NCBI GenBank assembly: GCA_021324685.1
Contig: JAJPIQ010000009.1
Coordinates: 1 to 64,000, forward strand
Direction: 5' to 3'
DNA from: Bacteroidota bacterium
GTDB lineage: Bacteria; Bacteroidota; Ignavibacteria; Palsa-1295
Length of the DNA: 64,000 bases
A program made the translations under genes and the position numbers. Positions 35,706-45,317 of this stretch are shown piece after piece. Positions within the stretch are counted from its first letter, which is position 1. Each line of letters begins with the position of its first letter. The notes below the pieces were generated by a model that was given only the letters and a program-made list of their open reading frames with translations, had not been told where the DNA came from and did no database searches.

Positions 35706-36980
35706 ATGGACACGGAAGTTTTTAGCAGTATTGAACGGGAGCTTGAACGCCAGCAACAGGGGTTGGAACTTATTGCAAGCGAGAATTTTACCTCCCTCGC
35801 CGTGATGCGTGCGCAAGGGAGTGTGCTCACGAACAAGTATGCTGAAGGTTACCCGGGAAAGCGATATTATGGCGGATGTGAGTTCGTCGATCAGGTCGAG
35901 AACCTCGCGCGGGAACGCGTGAAGAAATTATTCAGCGCGGAATATGCGAACGTTCAGCCGCATTCGGGGTCCCAGGCGAATATGGCGGTCTATTTTACGT
36001 TCCTCAAGCCTGGTGATCCGGTGCTCGGCATGAACCTTTCGCATGGAGGACACCTCACCCATGGGAACCCTGTGAATTTTTCCGGCCAGCTCTATAAATT
36101 CCATGCGTACGGAGTCTCGAGGGAAACAGGATATATCGACTATGAAGATGCCGAGCGTAAAGCACACGAAGTGAAGCCGAAAATGATCACGGTCGGCGCG
36201 AGCGCTTACTCGCGCGATATCGACTTTAAAAGATTCCGAGAAATTGCCGATTCCGTCGGAGCGTTTCTTTTTTGCGACATGGCGCATCCGGCCGGACTGA
36301 TTGCGAAAGGGCACCTGACGAGTCCGCTGCCTTATTGCCATGTCGTCAGTTCCACGACCCATAAAACATTACGCGGCCCGCGAGGGGGTCTCATTCTCCT
36401 TGGAAAGGATTTCCAGAATACCTGGGGCGCAGTCGCGCCGAAATCCGGGCGGACGAAGATGGTTTCGGAGATCATTGACTCGACCGTCATGCCCGGTGTG
36501 CAGGGCGGTCCGCTAATGCATGTGATTGCAGCAAAAGCCGTTGCGTTTGGCGAAGCACTGGAAGATGACTTTACCGAATATGGCGCTCAGGTGATCCGAA
36601 ATGCAAAACGGCTCGCTTCGGAGCTTGTCAAGCGCGGGTTCTATATTATTTCCGGAGGGACGGATAATCACCTGATGCTTGCTGACCTTCGCGGCAAAAA
36701 TATTACAGGGAAAGCTGCTGAAGAAGCGCTCGACCGCGCTGCGATCACGGTGAATAAAAATGCAGTGCCCTATGACGATAAGCCGGCGCTTGTCACGAGC
36801 GGTATTCGCATTGGTACCGCCGCAGTGACGACCCGCGGAATGAAGGAAGCCGAGATGGACCAGATCGCCGATATGATCGATCGCGTCGTTTCGAACCCGT
36901 CGGACGATAAGCTCATTGCATCCGTTCGCGAGGAGGTATGCCAGCTTACGAACCGGTTTCCTCTCTATCCCGGCCTATAA
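35706..36980 (+). CDS. glyA: serine hydroxymethyltransferase
   Basis: 424 residues, normal length. [20 protein letters not shown] is the typical opening. [17 protein letters not shown] and [16 protein letters not shown] (PLP lysine in THK) are diagnostic. It converts serine and tetrahydrofolate to glycine and methylene-tetrahydrofolate. An RpiB-GlyA pair is common in bacteria. The downstream gap holds a TCCTATGA direct repeat (36997 and 37026) and a GGATGG-G-CCATCC dyad (37016-37028). Confidence 0.95.
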   Translation: MDTEVFSSIERELERQQQGLELIASENFTSLAVMRAQGSVLTNKYAEGYPGKRYYGGCEFVDQVENLARERVKKLFSAEYANVQPHSGSQANMAVYFTFLKPGDPVLGMNLSHGGHLTHGNPVNFSGQLYKFHAYGVSRETGYIDYEDAERKAHEVKPKMITVGASAYSRDIDFKRFREIADSVGAFLFCDMAHPAGLIAKGHLTSPLPYCHVVSSTTHKTLRGPRGGLILLGKDFQNTWGAVAPKSGRTKMVSEIIDSTVMPGVQGGPLMHVIAAKAVAFGEALEDDFTEYGAQVIRNAKRLASELVKRGFYIISGGTDNHLMLADLRGKNITGKAAEEALDRAAITVNKNAVPYDDKPALVTSGIRIGTAAVTTRGMKEAEMDQIADMIDRVVSNPSDDKLIASVREEVCQLTNRFPLYPGL

Positions 36981-36996
36981 GGTTTGGCAGATTGTG

Positions 36997-37033
36997 TCCT
37001 ATGATTTCTCTAGAGGGATGGGCCATCCTATGA
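36997..37033. repeat. direct repeat and dyad between glyA and tatC
   Basis: TCCTATGA at 36997-37004 and 37026-37033 (period 29). A GGATGG/CCATCC dyad (37016-37028) overlaps the second copy. It could be a regulatory site for tatC or a relic of slippage. Confidence 0.4.
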
Positions 37034-37100
37034 CTACATTTCAGGAGTCGCTTCTTTCTATTTGAGACGAAACGCGCATCACACGCGTTTATCGCGGGCA

Positions 37101-37880
37101 ATGGCCGAACAGGACAATAACGACGCGCGAACAAGCGATAAAGAGATGTCCGTCTGGGAGCATCTCGAGGAGTTGCGCTGGACGGTCGTCCGAGCTGTGA
37201 TCGGGATTGTGGCAGGAATGATCCTATGTGCCGTTTTTTTCGACCAGATTACGAAATATGTGATCTTGCTTCCGACCACGCAGACCAACCCTCCGATGAA
37301 GCTCCTGAACACGGAAGTGTATGGCCAACTTTCGGTCTGGATGCAGATTGTACTGTGGGGTGGTGTCATTGTTTCGTTCCCTTACACGTTGGTGCAACTT
37401 TGGAAGTTTGTCGCTCCCGGGCTTAAGGAAAAGGAAAAGCGGTACGTTCGCCAGATCTCTTTTTTTACCGCTTTCAGTTTCGTCTGTGGAATGGCCTTCG
37501 CGTATTTTGTGATGCTGCCGATGGTCCTCGGGTTTTCGATGGGGTTTGTGATCGGCAACGTCGAGAACATGATTCAGATCGATAAATACCTTTCGGTCTT
37601 TCTGGAGATCATCCTGCTTTCGGGAATTGTGTTCGAGTTGCCGCTCGTCGCCTATTTCCTGGGACGATTGGGAATTCTTACGCCATCGTTTTTACGTCAT
37701 TATCGCCGGCATGCCATTGTCATTCTTCTGGCCGTTGCGGCGGTGCTGTCGCCAGGTGGGAACCCAATATTACAGCTTATATTATTCGGTCCGCTCTGGG
37801 CACTTTTTGAAATTTCCATTGCGGCAACTGCGCTCGCTGCCCGCCAGCGACGTAAAGCAGAAGTGCTGGCAATGTCATAA
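37101..37880 (+). CDS. tatC: twin-arginine translocase subunit TatC
   Basis: 259 residues from the ATG at 37101 (MAEQDNN). MSVWEHLEELRWTVVRAVIG is the TatC opening, and about six hydrophobic segments follow. FVAPGLKEKEKRY is the conserved first periplasmic/cytoplasmic loop. It recognises twin-arginine signal peptides and forms the receptor of the Tat export machine. TatA/TatB are not in the window. The polyprenyl synthase starts 3 bp downstream. Confidence 0.92.
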   Translation: MAEQDNNDARTSDKEMSVWEHLEELRWTVVRAVIGIVAGMILCAVFFDQITKYVILLPTTQTNPPMKLLNTEVYGQLSVWMQIVLWGGVIVSFPYTLVQLWKFVAPGLKEKEKRYVRQISFFTAFSFVCGMAFAYFVMLPMVLGFSMGFVIGNVENMIQIDKYLSVFLEIILLSGIVFELPLVAYFLGRLGILTPSFLRHYRRHAIVILLAVAAVLSPGGNPILQLILFGPLWALFEISIAATALAARQRRKAEVLAMS

Positions 37881-37883
37881 CCG

Positions 37884-38855
37884 ATGTCCCTTCCCAAAGC
37901 AATTCTTGCCCCGGTCGAACGCGAAATGAAGGAATTCCATGCGGAATTCCGCCGCGCGATGATCTCGGACGTTCCACTCGTCAATCTTGTGGCGAAATAT
38001 CTTATTCGTACCAAAGGCAAGCAGCTCCGGCCGATGCTCGTCCTGCTTTCGGCAAAAGCGTCGGGAGGAATCAATCCGGCGACATACCGGGCCGCGACGC
38101 TGGTGGAACTATTGCATACCGCGACGCTCGTGCATGATGATGTGATCGACGAGTCGGACGAGCGCCGAGGCCTTGCGAGCATTAAGGCCCTCTGGAAAAA
38201 CAAAGTCGGAGTGCTCATGGGCGATTACCTGCTGGCACAGGGACTATTACGAACGGTCGCGACCCAGGAATATCATTTTCTTGAAATTACATCGAACGCC
38301 GTCCGCCGCATGTCGGAAGGAGAACTTTATCAGCTTCAGAAAGCCCGCCAATTGAACATCGACGAATCCGCCTATTTCCGGATTATCGGCGATAAGACAG
38401 CCTCGCTCATGAGCACTTGCTGTGAGCTGGGCGCCGCCTCCGTATCCGGAGCGCCCTATCGCGAGGCGCTTAAACAGTACGGTGAAGCCCTGGGAATCGC
38501 TTTTCAGATACGGGACGATCTTTTCGGCTTTGAAACGACCGGAATGACCGGAAAGCCTGCCGAAGCCGATCTCAAAGAAAAAAAATTGACCCTCCCGCTA
38601 ATTCATGCGCTCTCTCAAACGGATGCGAACACAAAAAAGCGAATGATTGGGCTGGTAAAAAACGGGAAGGCAGCAAAGGAAAGTTACCGTGACGTCATCG
38701 AGTTTGTCACGTCGAGCGGCAGCATTGGTTATACGCGCGCCAAAGCAAAACATTACGGTCAGGATGCGATCCGTGCTCTACAGACACTGCCACCGTCCGA
38801 AGCCCGGACTGCGCTGGAAGCGTTTGCAACCTATGTGATCGATCGAGATCAATAG
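37884..38855 (+). CDS. ispB: trans-polyprenyl diphosphate synthase
   Basis: 323 residues. The first Asp-rich motif is LVHDDVIDESDERRG; GKQLRPMLVLLSAKAS and GDYLLAQGL fit the long-chain synthase family (IspB/HepT type) supplying quinone side chains. The second Asp-rich region reads FQIRDDLFGFE, with Gly where the usual DDxxD has its last Asp. This could affect Mg/diphosphate binding, though the family tolerates some change. It overlaps nothing but follows tatC by 3 bp. Product chain length cannot be told from the sequence. Confidence 0.88.
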   Translation: MSLPKAILAPVEREMKEFHAEFRRAMISDVPLVNLVAKYLIRTKGKQLRPMLVLLSAKASGGINPATYRAATLVELLHTATLVHDDVIDESDERRGLASIKALWKNKVGVLMGDYLLAQGLLRTVATQEYHFLEITSNAVRRMSEGELYQLQKARQLNIDESAYFRIIGDKTASLMSTCCELGAASVSGAPYREALKQYGEALGIAFQIRDDLFGFETTGMTGKPAEADLKEKKLTLPLIHALSQTDANTKKRMIGLVKNGKAAKESYRDVIEFVTSSGSIGYTRAKAKHYGQDAIRALQTLPPSEARTALEAFATYVIDRDQ

Positions 38856-38874
38856 GTCATCAAGAATCATTAGA

Positions 38875-39720
38875 TCACTCCGGTTTTCGAGCCGATTCCA
38901 ACGAAGCGATCCAACCGGTTACATGCGAAAGCCGTATCTGATACGGATATTGCTCGTAGATCGCATTGTCCTCGTTGATCGTGTAACCGTTTTCAAGATC
39001 GTTCCGAGTGGAATAGAGGAGGGGAAGGATCGAATCCGTGTTGTGCAGATCCGATAACGTTTTTGCTTTCCAGTATTTGGCATCCGAAAAATTTGGGTAT
39101 CTCGCGATCGCGCGATCGAAGCAACGAAGCGCCGAATCGCTCCTGCCCTCCTCGTGGAGGGTAATTCCGAGATAGAAGTCATGCAAATAATGTTCCCAAC
39201 TTGGCGTATGAGCGCGGTCGTGTGCCAGCGTGAGTTGGAAGCACCGTTCGGCACTATCGTATTGGCAGAGTTGGAGGTAACAAATGCCTTCGTAGAACGC
39301 GTATTCGTGGTCCATGACGCCGGCGTGGGGGTGAAGCACCTTCGCGGCCTCAAAATCCTCAAGTGCCCCACGATAATCCTTTTGAAAGATACATTTGAGA
39401 AACGCTCGGTAATCAAGCCAGTGGTCCGCGTCGTACTTGACGGCACTATCGATGTACGGCATTCCAACTTCATATTTCATTTGTTTGAAATACGGCATCC
39501 CACGTTGCTGCCAAAGATACGCGTCGGTCGGGTCGAGCGCGAGGGCGCTATCGATTTCGTCCCGGTACCGTTGTGTAAAGTAATTATAGTGCCATGCTCC
39601 GCGTGTGAGATAGTGTTCTCGAACGGAATCTCGGAACGAAAGTTTTTCGGTCGAGTCGATCGCAGAAGCACGACCAATGGAAGCCACCGATAAAATCAGG
39701 AGACCAAAAACAATTCGCAT
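38875..39720 (-). CDS. secreted TPR-repeat protein
   Basis: 281 residues. A signal peptide ends near GRASAIDS. The rest is helical TPR repeats, for example DPTDAYLWQQRGMPYFKQMK, YRGALEDFEAAKVLHPHAG and DSALRCFDRAIARYPNFSD. It is probably periplasmic and binds partner proteins. It converges on the polyprenyl synthase, with a 19-bp gap. Partners unknown. Confidence 0.72.
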   Translation of the reverse strand: MRIVFGLLILSVASIGRASAIDSTEKLSFRDSVREHYLTRGAWHYNYFTQRYRDEIDSALALDPTDAYLWQQRGMPYFKQMKYEVGMPYIDSAVKYDADHWLDYRAFLKCIFQKDYRGALEDFEAAKVLHPHAGVMDHEYAFYEGICYLQLCQYDSAERCFQLTLAHDRAHTPSWEHYLHDFYLGITLHEEGRSDSALRCFDRAIARYPNFSDAKYWKAKTLSDLHNTDSILPLLYSTRNDLENGYTINEDNAIYEQYPYQIRLSHVTGWIASLESARKPE

Positions 39721-39799
39721 ACGATGATGAAAGAAATTAGAATGGATAGCGAAGAAAATAAGATCTACGCCATCGAATGCGAAAGTTTCAGGGTAAGGA

Positions 39800-40627
39800 T
39801 TAATGCCCTTTTTTAGCGTTCCAGGAAACGGGGAAGTCAGATCCGGCGGTCAGTGAATCCATAATGACAAGGTTCGTACGCTGGCTATAGAGTCCCAGGC
39901 GTACGTTGGCGTCGCGGGGGAGTTGCGGAAAGGTCTTCAACGGTTTCAGCGATGCCGTGTCCGGAACATGGATTAGCAGGAGCAGCCGCGGTGCCGTCCC
40001 CAGCGTGCTGTCGGTCCGGGAGAACGTTCGATTCGAGTTAAAACCCTTGAAAAAGTTCTTCTGATTCGCAAGGTTGAGACGAAAACCGGTATTGGTCGCG
40101 GGATCCGAAAACCATTTTCGAACGATACCGCCAATATCGGTCGTGCCGCACCAGTCCTTGCTATGCAAGGAGCAGACGATGGGGTTTGGCGGTTGAAAAT
40201 ACCGGCCATGGTCTGGCCCGTTATTCCACGTCATCGTATCGAAGCCAAAGGGAACTCCGATTTCCGAGACCCAGAACTGCGTGGTATCGGTCGTTCCGTC
40301 CTCGCGTTCGCCGGCGTGATAGAGTTCGAAGTAGGCACTATCGATGGTAGAACCGGCCGGCAAGGTCGGCAGCAGGAACCGAACATACGATACCTCATGG
40401 TGCTGAACGTTGCCTGGAATATCCCAAAGCTGGATATTCGAATATCCCTGCAGCAGGAAATTCGTTCCGGTGTCCGTTGGGGCATCGGAAATATAAGTGG
40501 TCGTCACAGCTGCGATCCAAACGGCATAGGGGCTGGTACTCACGGCTCCCGAAGGCGAAGTCGAGCTTTTGCAGCCTGCTAAAAAACCAAAAACGGCAAG
40601 AATAATAGAGATCTGAAGACGAGACAT
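39800..40627 (-). CDS. DNRLRE-domain lipoprotein
   Basis: 275 residues from the ATG at 40627, with AAAGGAG about 8 bases upstream. A lipoprotein signal ends LAGCKSS. The middle carries the DNRLRE/disaggregatase-like features VRFLLPTLPAGSTIDSAYFE, DTMTWNNGPDHG and GIVRKWFSDPATNTGFRLNL. Such modules are found in surface proteins of FCB bacteria and archaea and may bind or shape surface polymers. It lies 41 bp downstream of the fused ABC permease on the same strand. Confidence 0.75.
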   Translation of the reverse strand: MSRLQISIILAVFGFLAGCKSSTSPSGAVSTSPYAVWIAAVTTTYISDAPTDTGTNFLLQGYSNIQLWDIPGNVQHHEVSYVRFLLPTLPAGSTIDSAYFELYHAGEREDGTTDTTQFWVSEIGVPFGFDTMTWNNGPDHGRYFQPPNPIVCSLHSKDWCGTTDIGGIVRKWFSDPATNTGFRLNLANQKNFFKGFNSNRTFSRTDSTLGTAPRLLLLIHVPDTASLKPLKTFPQLPRDANVRLGLYSQRTNLVIMDSLTAGSDFPVSWNAKKGH

Positions 40628-40668
40628 ATACGAAACTCCTTTCAGGACAAATATACGACAAAAAAACT

Positions 40669-42423
40669 TCAAACGTTGAGTGCAAATCGGTCTTGTGCGA
40701 GGGCAAAAAGTTTGCGCCACACAAATTTATTGAGTGAAAAGACCATAAGGCACATCGTAAAGATTCCGGCCCCGAGGAGTGCGTAATGACCGTCGGAAAA
40801 GGCGCTCATGAGCAACGCTCCTATGCCGTGCGCGGAGTACGTTTGGGTTCCCGAAGCGACGATCTCAGCCACAATGCTAGCATTCCAGGCACCTCCGGCG
40901 GCGGTGATCGCGCCGGTAACGACTGAAGGAAAGACGGCCGGGAGCAGCAACTTTTTCCAGAGCGAAGCGCGCGGAATTCGGTACGATCGGAACATCTCCT
41001 GAAGGTCCGTAGGAACGGCACTCGCTCCAGCAATTACATTGAATAGTAAGTACCACTGCGTTCCCAGTAACATGAGCACAATGGAACCATATTCGATGGA
41101 AATTCCCCAGGCCTGAAAAAGAAAAATAAAGAGAGGAAAGAACATCGGCGCCGGAAAGGACGAAATAAATTGCACCACCGGTTGCAACCGGTGCGACCAC
41201 CGGGGATTCATTCCGATCGCAATACCGACCGGGACGGCCCAGGCGGCACCGATTAGGAGTGCTGCAAAGACACGCAGAAGCGTAAGTAGGGAATCGCCAA
41301 GGATCGTAAGCCACTCCGCGCCCGTAACATCGCGCGTAAAGACAAGGTACAGCCGAAACACGCCGTAAGCCAGAAGCAGTAAAATAATGGAGAGGACGGC
41401 AACGCCGATCGCTTTTCGAAGAGGCGTTTCCTTCCGCTCTCCCGCGATATCGAAGGCATCGTGTTCGACTTGGTGGCGTGTCGCGACGAAAGCCTCCACG
41501 GTATCGCCGGCTTTTTCACGGCGGCGGCGTTCGAGGCGGCGGCTGAGTGACTGGATCAATTCGGAATGCTGGACGATCGTGAGAACAAACGACCTTCCTT
41601 CCTGCTCGCTTGAAAGTTCCTCGACGCGGAATTTCCGGCTCCAGATGACGAGGGGGCGCCACAGCACCCGATCGAGAAAGATGATCATCAGCCCCATCGC
41701 GATCACCGCGCCGATCATGCCAGGAATATTTTTTTGCTCGACCGCCATTGCCATGTAGCTCCCAATGCCGGGTAAGCGAAAATCTTTTCCGCCCACGGTA
41801 AACGCTTCGCTGAGCGAAAGAAAGAACCACCCCCCGGCCATGGACATCATGGAGTTCCAGATGAGCGGAATCGCACTAGCCGGTAATTCCAGCCGCCACA
41901 ACGTTTCGCGTTTGCTCAGGTGAAAGCTTTGAGAGGCATCCCGCAGGTCCTGTGGGATCGACTTGATCGAGTGATAAAATGCGAAGGTCATGTTCCAGAC
42001 CTGGCCGGTAAAGATCGTAACGACCGAGGCTATTTCCAACCCAAAGTTGGAGTGGGGGAACAGAAACACGAACACGAGCACCAATTCCGGCAAAAATGCG
42101 ACGATGGGAACGCTTTGAAGAATGTCGAGAAGCGAAAGCATAAAGCGTTCGCCGCGGCGCGAATGCGCCATGATGTAGCCGTACACGATTGTGAAGACCA
42201 GCGAAATAATATACGCGCCAAGCCCGCGTGCCAGCGAGTAGAGCGTATATAACGGAAGGTATACAAACTCGGGATGGATCTCGGTATGTGGTTGCAGCGC
42301 CTGGGACCATTCGCGGGAGACGAGCACAAGCCAGTACATGACGCCGCCCAGAATGCCGAAGACGATCAGGTCGGCATAACTTAAGCGCCGGGGAAGACTA
42401 AGGACGTCGCGTACGAAGCTCAT
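40669..42423 (-). CDS. fused two-domain ABC transporter permease (NitT/TauT-like)
   Basis: 584 residues containing two binding-protein-dependent permease domains in tandem, about 60-260 and 370-570. Each ends in an EAA-like loop: first IPQDLRDASQSFHLSKRETL, second VPTDLQEMFRSYRIPRASLW. A cytoplasmic linker rich in Arg/Glu joins them. The nearest relatives are the nitrate/taurine/bicarbonate-type permeases. No ATPase or substrate-binding gene is adjacent, so partners must be elsewhere; substrate unknown. A terminator-like hairpin sits upstream at 42465-42491. Confidence 0.82.
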   Translation of the reverse strand: MSFVRDVLSLPRRLSYADLIVFGILGGVMYWLVLVSREWSQALQPHTEIHPEFVYLPLYTLYSLARGLGAYIISLVFTIVYGYIMAHSRRGERFMLSLLDILQSVPIVAFLPELVLVFVFLFPHSNFGLEIASVVTIFTGQVWNMTFAFYHSIKSIPQDLRDASQSFHLSKRETLWRLELPASAIPLIWNSMMSMAGGWFFLSLSEAFTVGGKDFRLPGIGSYMAMAVEQKNIPGMIGAVIAMGLMIIFLDRVLWRPLVIWSRKFRVEELSSEQEGRSFVLTIVQHSELIQSLSRRLERRRREKAGDTVEAFVATRHQVEHDAFDIAGERKETPLRKAIGVAVLSIILLLLAYGVFRLYLVFTRDVTGAEWLTILGDSLLTLLRVFAALLIGAAWAVPVGIAIGMNPRWSHRLQPVVQFISSFPAPMFFPLFIFLFQAWGISIEYGSIVLMLLGTQWYLLFNVIAGASAVPTDLQEMFRSYRIPRASLWKKLLLPAVFPSVVTGAITAAGGAWNASIVAEIVASGTQTYSAHGIGALLMSAFSDGHYALLGAGIFTMCLMVFSLNKFVWRKLFALAQDRFALNV

Positions 42424-42458
42424 AGGTCGCTAATAATCGTTCCGCAGTTCAAGACGAA

Positions 42459-42491
42459 TAAAAAACCGGGCCTGCGCCTGGCAAGTCCGGT
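42459..42491 (-). terminator. intrinsic terminator after ccmF
   Basis: Read on the minus strand: ACCGG-A-CTTGC, loop CAGGC, GCAGG-C-CCGGT, followed by six T. It lies about 45 bp after the ccmF stop and about 35 bp before the permease start, so it should end the ccmE-ccmF transcript, or act as an attenuator of the permease. Confidence 0.72.
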
Positions 42492-42508
42492 CATCAACAC
42501 ACGCCGTG

Positions 42509-42541
42509 CGAGTTTTACGCCCTGTTCCTCGAGTTTTACGC
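42509..42541. repeat. direct duplication spanning the ccmF stop codon
   Basis: CGAGTTTTACGC at 42509-42520 and 42530-42541 (period 21). The second copy overlaps the ccmF stop. The duplicate supplies a second in-frame TAA seven codons downstream. Confidence 0.8.
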
Positions 42542-45253
42542 TCTGCTTCTGTGTTTCTTTTTTGTTATCAAGGGACGCGTACGCGAAGGAATCGGTCCGG
42601 CATCGGAGAGCGACTGCGCATGATCCGAGCCAAGGAATTTTTCGTAGGCCCGCTCCGCACGCTGGATTGCAAGTAATGCTTCCCTTCGGCGACGAACGAC
42701 CGAAAACCCAAAGCCGATCACTAGGGTGATGATCCCAAGCCAGACCATATTGATATACGGTTTCACGAAGGCTTCGACCGTGACGACGTCCTTTGCCGGA
42801 GCCGGCGGATGCTGGTCGTCAAAATAACGGAGTACGACTTTGGAATTAGCCGGGTTCTGCATGTCCGGCATCAACTGACCGAGTTGCAGGTGATAACTCG
42901 TTCCCGGAACCTGGACGTCCTCTTCGGTCGCTTCGTCTGTTACTGGATTCCGTGTGACGGCAAGGACGAGTGTATCGCCGGCCGGCCGGTCGGGCGTACT
43001 TGCGACGACCGTCGCTTTGACGCGGAACTTTTGCTTCGAGAACATCTTCATCTTCTCTGACTGTGGAAAATCGAAGTTGAGAAACGTGACGTTCAGTTTG
43101 CCGTCCAAAAGACGGGAAGACTGGAGTTTGCCCAGTGTGTCTTTCGGCACATGGTCTTCGAAATTGTAGCTGTTCAATGTAAAATAAAGATCGCGCGTGG
43201 CGTATTTTACAATGCCGGGATTCCGGATCGGCTCCTGACGCTGGTTGAAATCGGTCCAGAACGTAAGAGGCCGAGCGGTCCCCAAATACGTACCCGATCG
43301 ATTGGCAATATCGATCAGCCAATAGATATTATCGGCCTGCAGCATTTCCAGCCGGACGTCATATCCTTCGCGGGAGATTTCGCCTCGGGCGAAGGAGTCG
43401 TCGAGAGCCTGCTTTGCCTGAGGGTTCGCAACTTGCTCGACATCCCGAAACGTCAGCACATATTTGCCCCCGAACGCCGAAACGTGGTCGCCTTTGGGCA
43501 GGCGAATAATTTCGTGTTTCGTGTATCCGTTCGCGGCAATAACACCGATCACGAATACGGAAAAACCGGCATGCGCAATGTACGCTCCAAGGAATTTCGT
43601 ATCGAAAATAAATTTCGGGTAACCCGATAGCACGAATATGACGAGCAGCGCTGCAAACAGGATCGCGAAGTACGGCCAGTAGGTCGTCACGGCGGGAACG
43701 AAAAGATTGTAATCGCCGGCCGTTCCGACGAGCAACGACAGTACGCCCAGCAGCAGCGCGATGGCAAGCGCGGTAAAGACCCGGCGTGAATAATCGCGAC
43801 CGGTGGGCGGCGAGCGGTCGAAGGAAAGCTTCCAATGCCCACGCAGGATCTTCCAACCGATCTCGAGATTAACGAAGAGTGCAAAAAATGCCGCGCCACA
43901 TACCAAAATAAAGCGGCCGTCGTGCACGCCCATCACGATCACGAGCGCCGTAAACAGGGTCGCCGCAAGGAGAGCCGAGATCGATTTTTTCCAGACTTCA
44001 TTCCAATTTGACTGCCGCCATTTGAGCAGCAGCGAAAGGCCGTTGACGACCAGAAGCACGATGACGATCGGAATGTGCAGGTTGTTATAAAATTCAGGAA
44101 CGACTTTTTTCTGCACGAGTGGTGCGCTTGTGCCGATGAACACCACGAGCGCGGAAGCGCCAAGCACGGCCGAAGCGATGGAAAGCCCCGTTTCGCGGGA
44201 AAGGATCTTATAGTCCTGCGCGAAGCCGGACATTTCCCGCCAGCGCCAAATAAAAATCCCGTAGGGAATGAGAATAAATGCTCCAAGGGCGACCACCAGC
44301 AGCGTGAATGCAAGATAGCCGGGGTCCGCAAACGAATGGACGGACGCGTCGCCAAGCACACCGGAGCGCGTCAGGAACGATCCGTAGAGCACGAGCGCGT
44401 AGGCTAAAAGTGTCAGTGCGATGTTCGTGCGAATGAGCCCGCCCGTTCGCTTTTGAGTGAGCATCGAATGCGCGGCGGCGACCGTAATCAGCCACGGAAG
44501 TAAACTTGCGTTCTCGACCGGGTCCCACGCCCAAAACCCCCCCCAGCCGAGCGTTTCGTATGCCCAGAATCCTCCCAGCATGACTCCAAATCCGAGGACC
44601 ATGGCCGCTCCGAGCGTCCAGGGCATCGAAGTAAGTACCCATCCCTGGTAATCGCGGCGAATGAGGCCGGCCAGGGCAAACGCAAATGGGACGGCCAGGA
44701 GCGAAAATCCGAGGAAGAGCATCGGCGGATGAATGACGATCCAAAGATTTTCGAGCGATGGGTTCAGCCCTTTGCCGTCCGCCGGAATCAGTCCTTTCAT
44801 CGCCTGACCCGGATTTGCAGCATAGATCGTCTCGAACGGACTCTTCGCCAGCAACATGATCGAGATGAAAAGCAGCACGAACAGGAAGATTGCCATCACG
44901 TGTGCTTCGTACCTCTGGCGCCGCGCGTATGGAATCAGGAAGATCGCAATGAGCGAAGTCCACAAGCCCCACAGCATGAAGCTGCCTTCCTGGCTTGCGT
45001 AAAACGTTGAAAAAAGGAGGAGTTTGCTTAGATTGCGCGAGACGTGCTCGAAGATATAATTGATCTCGAAATGATAATTGAAGATATAATAGAGCAGCGT
45101 GGCGCATGCCGTAAGCATGCCCAGGATCGCGAACTGGGTTGCACGGCGCGCGACGACTGTGAGTTCCGTCCGGCCGCGAGCGGCAAGGATATAAAGAACG
45201 ATTCCGGCTACGGAACCCGTGAACGTAAGAGCGAGTGCGAGGCTGCCGATCAT
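42536..45253 (-). CDS. ccmF: cytochrome c maturation heme lyase CcmF, long form
   Basis: 905 residues, clearly longer than E. coli CcmF (about 650). Many membrane helices and the WWD motif WGGFWAWDPVENASLLPWLI near residue 235 identify the heme-handling protein that moves heme from CcmE to apocytochrome c. The C-terminal third (about 560-850) includes a large soluble region with FGGKYVLTFRDVEQVANP and more than the usual periplasmic domain, then a last helix (LGIITLVIGFGFSVVRRRRE). It is preceded by ccmE with a 64-bp gap and followed by a terminator. Confidence 0.9.
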   Translation of the reverse strand: MIGSLALALTFTGSVAGIVLYILAARGRTELTVVARRATQFAILGMLTACATLLYYIFNYHFEINYIFEHVSRNLSKLLLFSTFYASQEGSFMLWGLWTSLIAIFLIPYARRQRYEAHVMAIFLFVLLFISIMLLAKSPFETIYAANPGQAMKGLIPADGKGLNPSLENLWIVIHPPMLFLGFSLLAVPFAFALAGLIRRDYQGWVLTSMPWTLGAAMVLGFGVMLGGFWAYETLGWGGFWAWDPVENASLLPWLITVAAAHSMLTQKRTGGLIRTNIALTLLAYALVLYGSFLTRSGVLGDASVHSFADPGYLAFTLLVVALGAFILIPYGIFIWRWREMSGFAQDYKILSRETGLSIASAVLGASALVVFIGTSAPLVQKKVVPEFYNNLHIPIVIVLLVVNGLSLLLKWRQSNWNEVWKKSISALLAATLFTALVIVMGVHDGRFILVCGAAFFALFVNLEIGWKILRGHWKLSFDRSPPTGRDYSRRVFTALAIALLLGVLSLLVGTAGDYNLFVPAVTTYWPYFAILFAALLVIFVLSGYPKFIFDTKFLGAYIAHAGFSVFVIGVIAANGYTKHEIIRLPKGDHVSAFGGKYVLTFRDVEQVANPQAKQALDDSFARGEISREGYDVRLEMLQADNIYWLIDIANRSGTYLGTARPLTFWTDFNQRQEPIRNPGIVKYATRDLYFTLNSYNFEDHVPKDTLGKLQSSRLLDGKLNVTFLNFDFPQSEKMKMFSKQKFRVKATVVASTPDRPAGDTLVLAVTRNPVTDEATEEDVQVPGTSYHLQLGQLMPDMQNPANSKVVLRYFDDQHPPAPAKDVVTVEAFVKPYINMVWLGIITLVIGFGFSVVRRRREALLAIQRAERAYEKFLGSDHAQSLSDAGPIPSRTRPLITKKKHRSRA

Positions 45254-45276
45254 TTCTTATATTCGATAACAGTCAT

Positions 45277-45305
45277 ATGAGCGCTCATGATGAACGGTCA
45301 TCATG
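45277..45305. promoter_or_regulatory. palindrome and hairpin between ccmE and ccmF
   Basis: ATGAGCGCTCAT (45277-45288) is a perfect 12-bp palindrome. CATGATGA (45286-45293) and TCATCATG (45298-45305) form a perfect 8-bp stem overlapping it. Both lie in the 64-bp gap, where they could tune ccmF translation or mRNA processing. Confidence 0.45.
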
Positions 45306-45317
45306 ACGATGACGACA

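Noticed and set aside
44208-45107. 299-residue minus-strand ORF inside ccmF in another frame
   Set aside because: Same strand but shifted frame of ccmF; no family features.
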